This document shows positions 34,707-41,850 of a DNA stretch of 64,000 nucleotides, in pieces. Origin of the DNA: an uncultured Oscillospiraceae bacterium (GTDB taxonomy: Bacteria > Bacillota > Clostridia > Oscillospirales > Ruminococcaceae); assembly GCA_934526065.1 (NCBI GenBank), contig CAKSZX010000004.1:1-64000 (forward strand), given 5' to 3'. The translations under genes and the position numbers were made by a program. The notes beneath the pieces are model-generated. The model was not told the origin of the DNA, did no database searches, and was given only the letters and a program-made list of their open reading frames with translations. Position 1 is the first letter of the stretch. Each line of letters begins with the position of its first letter.

Positions 34707-36002
34707 ATGACTGTTTACGAAAAATTATCAATACTTACGGATGCGGCAAAATACGATGTGGCCTGCACATCAAGCGGCAGTAGTCGAGGTGCAGGGGGCA
34801 GTGTGGGTTCTGCAAGGGCGTCAGGGATATGTCATACCTGGTCAGCAGACGGCAGGTGCGTCTCTCTTTTAAAAGTGCTTTTCAGCAATTACTGTGAATA
34901 TGATTGCGCTTTTTGTATAAACAGAAAGTCAAATGACAGACCGAGAACCGCCTTTACTCCAAGGGAACTTGCGGATCTTACAATGGACTTTTACAGGCGT
35001 AATTTTATAGAAGGCCTTTTTGTGTCCTCCGGCGTTATCAAAAATCCGGATCATACAATGGAACTAATGATAAAATGTATCAGAATTTTAAGAGAAGAAT
35101 ACCGATTTAACGGCTACATTCACGCCAAGGTTATACCCGGGGCTTCAAAGCCGCTTATTGACATTATGGGCAGCCTTGTTGACAGGGTAAGCGTAAATAT
35201 AGAATTGCCCAGTGAGGCAAGTTTAAAGGCTCTTGCGCCGGAAAAAAGCCGAAACGGAATACTGCGGCCTATGAAAGCTATAGCAGAAAACCGTCGGCAG
35301 GCACAGCAGGATATGGTGCTTTACAAATCGGCACCGAAATTTGCCCCGGCAGGTCGGTCAACACAGATGATAGTGGGGGTAAGTGCGGAAAGCGATTATC
35401 AAATACTTAGGCTGACCCAAGGACTTTATGATAAATATAAATTGAAAAGAGTGTTCTTTTCTGCGTATATACCTATAAATCGGGACAACCGTTTGCCCTC
35501 ACAAGACACAAAACCGCCCCTTATGCGTGAACATCGTCTTTATCAAGCAGATTGGCTTTTGCGTTTTTACGGCTTTAAAGCGGAAGAAATTTTAAGTGAA
35601 AAGGACAATATGTTTAACAGTGAGATAGACCCTAAATGCAACTGGGCGCTGCACAATTTGCAATATTTCCCGGTGGAGGTAAACACCTGTCCTTATGAAA
35701 TGCTGTTGCGTGTTCCGGGTATAGGGGTTACAAGCGCCCTTAGAATTGTAAAGGCCAGGAGGGCGGCTTATTTGGATTTTGACGGTCTTAAACGCCTTGG
35801 TGTGGTAATGAAAAGAGCAAAATATTTTATAACCTGCAAAGGGAAAATGATGCGGTATGTGCCTTTTGAAGAAAATAAAATTCTCCTTGGGCTTACATCA
35901 CGGCGGTCAAAAGAAAATTTTAGGATAGAAAACCGGCCGGAACAGCTAAGTATGTTTGATCGGATGGCAAATCAAGGCCGGGGGATGAGTATAAATGTTT
36001 GA
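34707..36002 (+). CDS. Putative DNA modification/repair radical SAM protein
   Basis: 431 residues. The radical SAM cluster motif is C63-x3-C67-x2-C70 (YCEYDCAFC). An N-terminal segment with a Ser/Gly-rich loop (TSSGSSRGAG) precedes it, and the TIM-barrel part continues to about 300. A helix-hairpin-helix-like DNA-binding motif follows (LLRVPGIGVTSALRIVKARR). This layout matches the family known in TIGRFAMs as the putative DNA modification/repair radical SAM protein (TIGR03916), always paired with the next gene's family and sometimes with a uracil-DNA-glycosylase-like protein. The chemistry is unknown. The two genes overlap by 8 bp. Confidence 0.88.
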   Translation: MTVYEKLSILTDAAKYDVACTSSGSSRGAGGSVGSARASGICHTWSADGRCVSLLKVLFSNYCEYDCAFCINRKSNDRPRTAFTPRELADLTMDFYRRNFIEGLFVSSGVIKNPDHTMELMIKCIRILREEYRFNGYIHAKVIPGASKPLIDIMGSLVDRVSVNIELPSEASLKALAPEKSRNGILRPMKAIAENRRQAQQDMVLYKSAPKFAPAGRSTQMIVGVSAESDYQILRLTQGLYDKYKLKRVFFSAYIPINRDNRLPSQDTKPPLMREHRLYQADWLLRFYGFKAEEILSEKDNMFNSEIDPKCNWALHNLQYFPVEVNTCPYEMLLRVPGIGVTSALRIVKARRAAYLDFDGLKRLGVVMKRAKYFITCKGKMMRYVPFEENKILLGLTSRRSKENFRIENRPEQLSMFDRMANQGRGMSINV

Positions 36003-36786
36003 AAATTCAACGGAAAAAGTGATATATGTTTATGACGGCACGTTTGACGGCTTTCTTTCCTGCGTGTATAATTTTTATTACAACAGACTAAAGCCTGAGG
36101 ATATAGTAAGACATGACATGGCAGAACCATCTTTCTATCGGCTTTACACTATCGAAAATGACCCACAGCAAATACGCAGGGTAAAATATGCTTTAATAGA
36201 TAAGATGGGCAGGTATAACTGTGAGTTTTTGCAGAAGGTATTTTTAACAAATATCCCGGGAAAAGAAATGCTTATGCTGAATTACATTGTTGCAGGCTTT
36301 AAAGAGGGGAAAATTATCTATAACCTTGTAAAGTATGATTGTGTTTATCGCCTGCGCAAAGCCTATGTTGCCCTTTACCGTGAAAGAGAAAAGTTTTTGG
36401 GCTTTGTAAGATTTTATAAGGCAGGCCGGGTGTATGTGGCTAAAATTCATCGGGATAATAATGTATTGCCCTTGCTTGCAAACCACTTTGCACAAAGATT
36501 TCACAAACAATCTTTTGTGATATTTGATGAAAATAACAAACAGGTCTTGATTTATTCGCAAAATCGTTATAAAATAGTGTTTGTTGATAATATTGATTTA
36601 CCACAGCCGGATGAGGAAGAATTAAAAATAAGGCGGCTTTGGAAAAACTTTTATGACACCATAGCCATAAAAGAGAGAGAAAATCCAAAGTGTCGTTTGT
36701 CCTTTATGCCAAAGCGTTACTGGCAGGATTTGCCGGAAACAGGGGCTTTTGCACCGGCAGCGGAAAATAGGGCATTGCCCGATTAG
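35995..36786 (+). CDS. DUF4130 / probable DNA metabolism protein, radical-SAM partner
   Basis: 263 residues starting inside the end of the radical SAM gene (8-bp overlap). The N-terminus VIYVYDGTFDGFLSCVYNFYY and the block RLRKAYVALYREREKFLGFVRF are characteristic of the family that accompanies this radical SAM protein (TIGR03915, DUF4130). YDGTFDGFL is the recurrent opening motif. In many genomes it is fused to a uracil-DNA-glycosylase domain; here no such extension is present (it ends soon after RLSFMPKRYWQDLPE). Biochemical role unknown, probably acting with its neighbour on DNA. Confidence 0.85.
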   Translation: MFENSTEKVIYVYDGTFDGFLSCVYNFYYNRLKPEDIVRHDMAEPSFYRLYTIENDPQQIRRVKYALIDKMGRYNCEFLQKVFLTNIPGKEMLMLNYIVAGFKEGKIIYNLVKYDCVYRLRKAYVALYREREKFLGFVRFYKAGRVYVAKIHRDNNVLPLLANHFAQRFHKQSFVIFDENNKQVLIYSQNRYKIVFVDNIDLPQPDEEELKIRRLWKNFYDTIAIKERENPKCRLSFMPKRYWQDLPETGAFAPAAENRALPD

Positions 36787-36844
36787 TTCCGTGGTTTTAT
36801 ATATTTGCTATTCCACTAATTCATAGTATTTTTCCAAAAGAAGA

Positions 36845-36880
36845 CACCCTTGCAAAAATGCAAGGGTGGTTTTCTTTTTT
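36845..36880. terminator. Terminator between DUF4130 and the LexA-like repressor gene
   Basis: Perfect 10-bp stem CACCCTTGCA/TGCAAGGGTG with an AAAA loop and GTTTTCTTTTTT on the plus strand. It may also serve the convergent repressor gene. Confidence 0.93.
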
Positions 36881-36893
36881 AGGATATTTTATT

Positions 36894-37502
36894 TTACCAT
36901 TTTGTTGTCGTCTCAACAACTTTGCCGGCAATATAAACATTATTTAAATCATCACCGGTGATTATTTTGGCCTCGTACTCCGGGTTAAAGGGCTGTAAAA
37001 TGATCATATTATCGCTTTTCACAAACCTTTTTAACGTGCCCTCATTGTCACCGTAAACAATAACACCTAAGTCGCCGTTTTCAAGAGTGTTTTGTTTGTG
37101 AACCAAAGCCAGGTCGCCGTCTTTTATTCTCGGCTCCATACTATCGCCTTTTACAATAAGGTAAAAATAATCTTTCGGATTATGCACATTGGCATACTCA
37201 ACGCCGAAATCCTCGTTGTAAGCAAGGGAATTGTACCCGGCTTTTACCGTGCCTATTATCGGAATGGCAAAGTCATTGCCTGCCGTTGTAAAAGCATTGT
37301 CCAATGATTTTTCAACGCCCAGCAAATTATCTATACTTACTTTAAATATTGAAGATAGTTTTTGCAATGTGTCGGTGTCCGGGGTGCTCCTGCCGGTTTC
37401 CCATTTTGCCACTGCCTGCTGTGTTATGCCCAACATATCGGCAAGTGTGCGCTGGCTTATTTTATTTTCCTTGCGAAGTTCTTTTAATTTTTTATAAAAC
37501 AT
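36894..37502 (-). CDS. XRE-family repressor with S24 (LexA/CI-type) self-cleavage domain
   Basis: 202 residues from the ATG at 37502 (AAGGTGG 9 nt upstream); GTG at 37514 would lie on the ribosome site. An N-terminal Cro/CI helix-turn-helix (about 8-60, SQRTLADMLGITQQAVAKWE) is joined to an S24 peptidase domain. Candidate cleavage site A88-G89 (TVKAGY), catalytic S121 (GDSMEP) and K158 (GTLKRF) match the spacing of LexA (A84-G85, S119, K156). Such repressors cleave themselves when RecA is activated by DNA damage. It faces a small membrane-protein gene across a control region full of AACAAC/GTTGTT repeats, so it probably represses both. No phage genes are nearby. Confidence 0.9.
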   Translation of the reverse strand: MFYKKLKELRKENKISQRTLADMLGITQQAVAKWETGRSTPDTDTLQKLSSIFKVSIDNLLGVEKSLDNAFTTAGNDFAIPIIGTVKAGYNSLAYNEDFGVEYANVHNPKDYFYLIVKGDSMEPRIKDGDLALVHKQNTLENGDLGVIVYGDNEGTLKRFVKSDNMIILQPFNPEYEAKIITGDDLNNVYIAGKVVETTTKW

Positions 37503-37680
37503 GCTCAATACCACCTTGGGTTGTTATCTTAGGTGTATTATACACCAATTTTTGAATTTTGTAAACAACCGATAGTGGTATTTTTTGACAAAAAACAACA
37601 AAAACAACAAATAAGTGTTGACAACAACAAAAAGTTGTAGTATTATCAAGTTATAAAAACAACGAACGGTTGTTGAGGTG
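37503..37680. promoter_or_regulatory. Divergent control region with repeated AACAAC/GTTGTT operators
   Basis: Two strong promoters face apart. On the minus strand TTTACA, a 17-bp spacer and TATAAT lead to the repressor; a perfect palindrome GGTGTATTATACACC covers that -10. On the plus strand TTGACA (37618-37623), a 17-bp spacer and TATTAT (37641-37646) lead to the small membrane protein. ACAAC-AAAAA-GTTGT fills the plus spacer and AACAAC-GAACG-GTTGTT follows the start site. At least five more AACAAC half-sites occur. This is the layout of a CI/LexA-type genetic switch. Confidence 0.7.
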
Positions 37681-37685
37681 ATATT

Positions 37686-37943
37686 ATGAATGCTAAAATC
37701 AAATCTTATTTGTATAATGTTTTAACTGTTGTTTTTGCAGTGCTTGCTTTTGCAAGCGTAGGTTCATTTGACATGGGGGAGAGTTTTCGGGCTGTTGCGT
37801 CCAAAACCGCTATATTCGTATTTTTGGCATATAAATCATATGTAAAATATGATATTTATTATGAGGCGGCTCAAAAATGCAAAAGAAAATCCGGCGGAAA
37901 AATCAAAGTATATCATTCAAAGGGTGATTGTAAAGCGGCTTAA
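37686..37943 (+). CDS. Small membrane protein under LexA-like control (unknown)
   Basis: 85 residues with GAGGTG before the ATG. A hydrophobic N-terminal helix (YLYNVLTVVFAVLAFASVGS, about 8-27) is followed by a second weaker hydrophobic stretch (KTAIFVFLAYKSYV, about 40-53) and a very basic, cysteine-containing tail (KCKRKSGGKIKVYH). I do not recognise the family. Position opposite a self-cleaving repressor resembles yneA/sosA, the SOS-induced division inhibitors found next to lexA, but there is no sequence evidence for that function. Confidence 0.7.
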   Translation: MNAKIKSYLYNVLTVVFAVLAFASVGSFDMGESFRAVASKTAIFVFLAYKSYVKYDIYYEAAQKCKRKSGGKIKVYHSKGDCKAA

Positions 37944-38016
37944 ATCGTTATAATAACAACTTTTGGTGCTTCTTTTCCCATCAATCAGGCATTTTCTACA
38001 AAACATATAAATTATA

Positions 38017-38045
38017 TTGCCAAAATTTTTTCTTTATGATATTAT
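38017..38045 (+). promoter_or_regulatory. Promoter of the second M20 gene
   Basis: TTGCCA (38017-38022), a 17-bp spacer and TATTAT (38040-38045). Confidence 0.65.
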
Positions 38046-38075
38046 TTTAACATAAATGGAAAGGAAGTATTGATT

Positions 38076-39245
38076 ATGAATTTTAAAGAAGCTGCACAGC
38101 AGACAGAAAATTACATCATCAGAAACAGAAGATATCTTCACGAACACCCGGAACTCTCTGAAAAAGAGGAGAAAACAACGGAATATATCGTGAAAGAGCT
38201 TAAAGACTTAGGGCTTGAACCACACAGATTTGAAAATTGCTACGGTTGTTATGTAGATATTAAAGGAGATAAACCCGGTAAAATTGTTGCTTTGAGAGCT
38301 GATATTGATGCTTTGCCTATCAAAGAGGAAACAGGCCTTGAATTTGCTTCTCAAAACGGTTGCATGCATGCCTGCGGTCACGATACCCATATGGCCATGC
38401 TTTTGGGTGCTGTAAAAATGCTCAACGATGTTAAATCCGAAATCAACGGCACCGTAAGGGCAATTTTCCAACCGTCGGAAGAAACCGCAACAGGCGCACA
38501 GGCTGTAATAAAAGAAGGGGTTTTGGAGGGTGTGTCCGCAATTTACGGTTCACACATTTGGGGCAATTTTGACGCTCCTCTCGTAAGTGTTGAAAGCGGT
38601 AAGAGAATGGCATCATGCTCATCTTTCAAAATTGAAATTGATGGCAGAACAGCCCACGGCAGCGCCCCGAACCTTGGTGTTGACGCAATAGTTGTAGCTG
38701 CATCAGTAATTATGAACTTGCAGACATATGTTTCAAGAAACAACGACCCGCTTAATCCATTGGTTTTGACTATCGGAACAATTGAGGGCGGCTCAAGATT
38801 TAATGTTATCCCGGGCAAAGTTACCATGGAAGGTACCGTAAGAGCTTTTGATTCCGATCTTGACAGAATACCGAATGCCATGAGAAGAATTATTGACGGC
38901 ACAGCCGAAACTTTTGGCGCAAAGGCAAAACTTGACTTTAAGTGGATGACAATTCCCGTTATAAACGATAACGAAAAACTTAATACAATAGCTCAAAATG
39001 CAGTTAAGAAGCTGTATGGGGAAGATGGCTTAGGTCACCTTGATACAATGATGGGCAGCGAGGATTTTTCATTCTATATGGGTGAAGTACCGGGCGTGTT
39101 CTCATTCCTTGGCAGCCGTGATACAGAAAAGGGCTATATTTATACAAATCATCAGGAGCAGTACACAGTTGACGAAGGCTTGCTTAAAAGAGGTGCCGCT
39201 GTTTACGCACAGTTTGCTTTTGACTATTTGGAAGAAAATAAGTAA
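38076..39245 (+). CDS. M20D amidohydrolase (hippurate/N-acyl amino acid hydrolase-like)
   Basis: 389 residues from the ATG at 38076 (GAAAGGAAG upstream; TTG at 38070 rejected). M20D motifs: RRYLHEHPELSEKE, LRADIDALPIKEETGLEFAS, MHACGHDTHMAMLLGA (metal Cys/His), FQPSEETATGAQAVIKEG (Glu pair), GSHIW, and MMGSEDFSFY for the last metal ligand. Lid residues DGRTAHGSAPNLGVDAI are present. The subfamily hydrolyses N-acylated amino acids (hippurate, IAA-amino acids, N-acetyl-diaminopimelate). The substrate here is not determined. Cytosolic, single gene between a promoter and terminators. Confidence 0.93.
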   Translation: MNFKEAAQQTENYIIRNRRYLHEHPELSEKEEKTTEYIVKELKDLGLEPHRFENCYGCYVDIKGDKPGKIVALRADIDALPIKEETGLEFASQNGCMHACGHDTHMAMLLGAVKMLNDVKSEINGTVRAIFQPSEETATGAQAVIKEGVLEGVSAIYGSHIWGNFDAPLVSVESGKRMASCSSFKIEIDGRTAHGSAPNLGVDAIVVAASVIMNLQTYVSRNNDPLNPLVLTIGTIEGGSRFNVIPGKVTMEGTVRAFDSDLDRIPNAMRRIIDGTAETFGAKAKLDFKWMTIPVINDNEKLNTIAQNAVKKLYGEDGLGHLDTMMGSEDFSFYMGEVPGVFSFLGSRDTEKGYIYTNHQEQYTVDEGLLKRGAAVYAQFAFDYLEENK

Positions 39246-39260
39246 ATATATAATAATGTT

Positions 39261-39300
39261 GGCTGTACTCCGCAAAAGTCGGGATACAGCCATTTTATTT
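39261..39300 (+). terminator. Terminator after the M20D gene
   Basis: GGCTGTA-stem-TACAGCC with inner TCCG/CGGG-type pairing, then ATTTTATTT. Confidence 0.82.
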
Positions 39301-39317
39301 GGTAATATTTAAAATTA

Positions 39318-39345
39318 AAACCGAGATTAAAATAAATCTCGGTTT
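39318..39345 (-). terminator. Terminator of the orphan HATPase gene
   Basis: Perfect 11-bp stem AAACCGAGATT/AATCTCGGTTT; the minus-strand tail is TTAATTTTAAA. Confidence 0.85.
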
Positions 39346-39388
39346 ATATCATATAATATTATAGTACGGTTTAAATAAACATCTCGTT

Positions 39389-40441
39389 TTATCTCAATTT
39401 AAAGTCTTTAATGTCGGAAAGTTGAACGTGTAATTCACCAAACCTGGAATCGAAAGTTTCCTGCACAAAACTGCGGAAAACACATCCGTCGTCCTGGGCA
39501 AGTGGGATAGACACGGTGTATGTTACCCCTGTGTCGTCACCGAATTTACTGCTTACAAGCATATTGCCGCCGGCCATATCAAAGGCAGATTTTGCGATAA
39601 AAAGCCCCAAGCCGAGAGACGGGTCTTTTTCACCGTCATTATACGGATCTTTTGAAAAATACGGCTTAAAAATATGGGGTAAAAATTCGTCTTTGATACC
39701 CTTGCTGTTATCGGAATAAATAAACAGGGCGTTGTTGCCGGTTTTTTTCAACTTTATTTTTATTGCCACATTAGCATCGCCACGGTAGACAATGCTGTTC
39801 AAAATAATATTGGCTATGCCGCTTATCATAATGCGAGGATCGCTTTTAATTAAAATGTTGTCCTCAATTTCCATATCCAAATGGGATATATCTTCATAGA
39901 AACTTAAAGCGTGTTCGGTTTCTTTTAACATTTCGGAAAGATCAATGGTGATAGGCTCATCTATGTTACCGGACAAAATATTTGTGGCGGTTGTAACATT
40001 ATCCATCTGTCTGTACATTTGATATGTGTATTTATACATATCTTCAACATGGCGGGTGGCACGCCGATAATCCATAGCCGGTTTTGACAAATCATCGGCA
40101 AAACTGTTAAGGCCGGCAAATATGCTTGTCACAGGCTTCCAAATAAGATACTCACTGTTATCGTGCCAATCGGTACAGCCGTAATCGCTTACTTTTACAG
40201 GAATACAGTCCAAATTTTCATCGTTTTTGCAGAAAACAAACTGTATCATTTCATCTCCGAATGGGGCATACTTAAATTCAAAAGGTCCTTCTTGCCGTGC
40301 AAAATCATAACCCAACAGAATATTTTTAAAAAAATTCTTATTTAAATAGCAAGGGTTGTCCTTTTCAATGGCGGGGTCGATATATATGATGTTAAAATCC
40401 TTATCAAGGGTTAAGTGCGGAAGATTTAATTTTTCTGACAT
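39389..40441 (-). CDS. Orphan histidine-kinase-like ATPase lacking the usual H-box
   Basis: 350 residues, soluble, with no membrane segment. The C-terminal half (about 200-318) is a HATPase_c domain: N-box ANIILNSIVYRG, G1-like YSDNSKGIKDEFLPHIFKPYFS, and G2 LGLGLFIAKSAF. The centre (about 98-165) reads like a DHp two-helix region, but at WKPVTSIFAG (101-110) the residue aligning with the phosphoacceptor His is Y98. The N-terminal 90 residues suggest a PAS-like sensor (LTLDKDFNIIYIDPAIE). No response regulator gene adjoins. It may be an anti-sigma-type or pseudo-kinase; H131 in the second helix is another candidate phosphosite. GAGG precedes the ATG. Confidence 0.8.
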   Translation of the reverse strand: MSEKLNLPHLTLDKDFNIIYIDPAIEKDNPCYLNKNFFKNILLGYDFARQEGPFEFKYAPFGDEMIQFVFCKNDENLDCIPVKVSDYGCTDWHDNSEYLIWKPVTSIFAGLNSFADDLSKPAMDYRRATRHVEDMYKYTYQMYRQMDNVTTATNILSGNIDEPITIDLSEMLKETEHALSFYEDISHLDMEIEDNILIKSDPRIMISGIANIILNSIVYRGDANVAIKIKLKKTGNNALFIYSDNSKGIKDEFLPHIFKPYFSKDPYNDGEKDPSLGLGLFIAKSAFDMAGGNMLVSSKFGDDTGVTYTVSIPLAQDDGCVFRSFVQETFDSRFGELHVQLSDIKDFKLR

Positions 40442-40771
40442 TGTAATACCTCGTATAAATTTCTCCTTAAATTTCCCTAATTATACAACAATTTTTTCAT
40501 AATGTAAACCAATCGAGGATTATTATAATCAAAATTTTAGTTTTGATGTACGAAAAAATTATACTTTAACATATTTATTTTGTTGCAATCTGTCGATATT
40601 TAGGGTATAATCAAAGTATATACCTATTTTGAAGAAAAATAAAAGCGAGATTTGTCGAATTTCAAAAAGACAGTGTTGACAAAATGTCGATTTTGATATA
40701 AGATATATGTAAGTTAAATTTTTAACAAGTTTATTAAGCAATTTTATTATATTTTACGGAGGAATTTTATT
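40442..40771 (+). promoter_or_regulatory. gap control region with tandem promoters
   Basis: 330 bp without a gene. Two plus-strand promoters are visible: TTGCAA (40583-40588), 17 bp, TATAAT (40606-40611); and TTGACA (40676-40681), 17 bp, TAAGAT (40699-40704). TGTCGA occurs three times, at 40591, 40653 and 40685, inside or between the promoters. The orphan HATPase promoter should lie at the left edge on the minus strand. Confidence 0.6.
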
Positions 40772-41806
40772 ATGGCAGTAAAAGTTGCTATTAACGGTTT
40801 CGGTCGTATAGGCCGTCTTGCATTCAGACAGATGTTCGGTGCCGATGGCTACGAAATTGTGGCTATCAATGACTTGACAAAGCCGTCGATGCTTGCACAT
40901 CTTCTCAAATACGATACGGCACAGGGCAGTTATTGCGGTAAAATCGGTGAAAATCTTCACACTGTTTCCGCAGATGACGAAGCCGGCACAATCACAGTTG
41001 ACGGCAAAACTCTTAAAATTTATAAAGAGGCTGACGCCAATAATTTGCCTTGGGGTGAACTTGGCGTAGATGTTGTTTTGGAATGTACAGGTTTTTACAC
41101 ATCTAAGGCAAAATCACAGGCTCACATTAACGCAGGTGCTAAAAAGGTTGTTATTTCCGCACCGGCAGGCAATGATTTGCCGACAGTTGTATTCGGCGTA
41201 AACGAAGACATTCTTACAAAGGACGACACAATTATTTCCGCCGCATCATGTACAACAAACTGCCTTGCACCTATGGCTAAGGCTCTTAACGATTACGCAC
41301 CTATTCAGTCCGGTATTATGAGTACAATTCACGCATATACAGGCGATCAGATGATTTTGGACGGCCCCCACAGAAAAGGTGATTTAAGAAGAGCAAGAGC
41401 CGGCGCTGCAAATATTGTGCCTAACTCAACAGGTGCTGCAAAGGCTATCGGTCTTGTTATCCCGGAACTCAACGGTAAACTTATCGGTTCCGCACAGCGT
41501 GTTCCTGTTCCAACAGGTTCAACAACAATTCTTGTTGCTGTTGTTAAAGGCAAGGATATTACAAAAGAGGGCATTAACGCCGCTATGAAAGCCGCCGCAA
41601 GCGAGACATACGGCTACAATGAAGACCCGATTGTTTCCAGCGATGTAATTGGTATGAGATACGGTTCATTGTTTGACGCAACACAGACAATGGTTGCAAA
41701 ATTGGATGAAGATTTGTACCAGGTACAGGTTGTTTCTTGGTATGATAACGAAAATTCTTACACATCACAGATGGTAAGAACTATCAAATATTTTGCAGAA
41801 CTTTAA
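40772..41806 (+). CDS. gap: Glyceraldehyde-3-phosphate dehydrogenase
   Basis: 344 residues. It oxidises glyceraldehyde-3-phosphate to 1,3-bisphosphoglycerate with NAD+. N-terminal NAD fold VKVAINGFGRIGRLAFRQM with the acidic D of AINDLT suggesting NAD preference; catalytic Cys in SAASCTTNCLAP (about residues 153-164); catalytic His in STIHAYTGDQ; and sugar-phosphate binding in RRARAGAANIVPNSTGAAKA. GGAGG precedes the ATG. It is transcribed alone and not joined to pgk-tpiA-gpmI, which lies about 5 kb away on the other strand. Confidence 0.98.
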   Translation: MAVKVAINGFGRIGRLAFRQMFGADGYEIVAINDLTKPSMLAHLLKYDTAQGSYCGKIGENLHTVSADDEAGTITVDGKTLKIYKEADANNLPWGELGVDVVLECTGFYTSKAKSQAHINAGAKKVVISAPAGNDLPTVVFGVNEDILTKDDTIISAASCTTNCLAPMAKALNDYAPIQSGIMSTIHAYTGDQMILDGPHRKGDLRRARAGAANIVPNSTGAAKAIGLVIPELNGKLIGSAQRVPVPTGSTTILVAVVKGKDITKEGINAAMKAAASETYGYNEDPIVSSDVIGMRYGSLFDATQTMVAKLDEDLYQVQVVSWYDNENSYTSQMVRTIKYFAEL

Positions 41807-41818
41807 TTGAATTAAATT

Positions 41819-41850
41819 AAAATACGGCTCAATTTGAGCCGTATTTTTTT
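41819..41850. terminator. Bidirectional terminator between gap and bceB
   Basis: 10-bp stem AATACGGCTC/GAGCCGTATT followed by seven T on plus; the minus side has TTAATTTAATT. It overlaps the last codons of the permease gene. Confidence 0.9.

Noticed and set aside
36894..37943. Prophage
   Set aside because: Only a CI/LexA-like repressor and one small gene are present; no integrase, attachment repeats or phage structural genes are seen around them.
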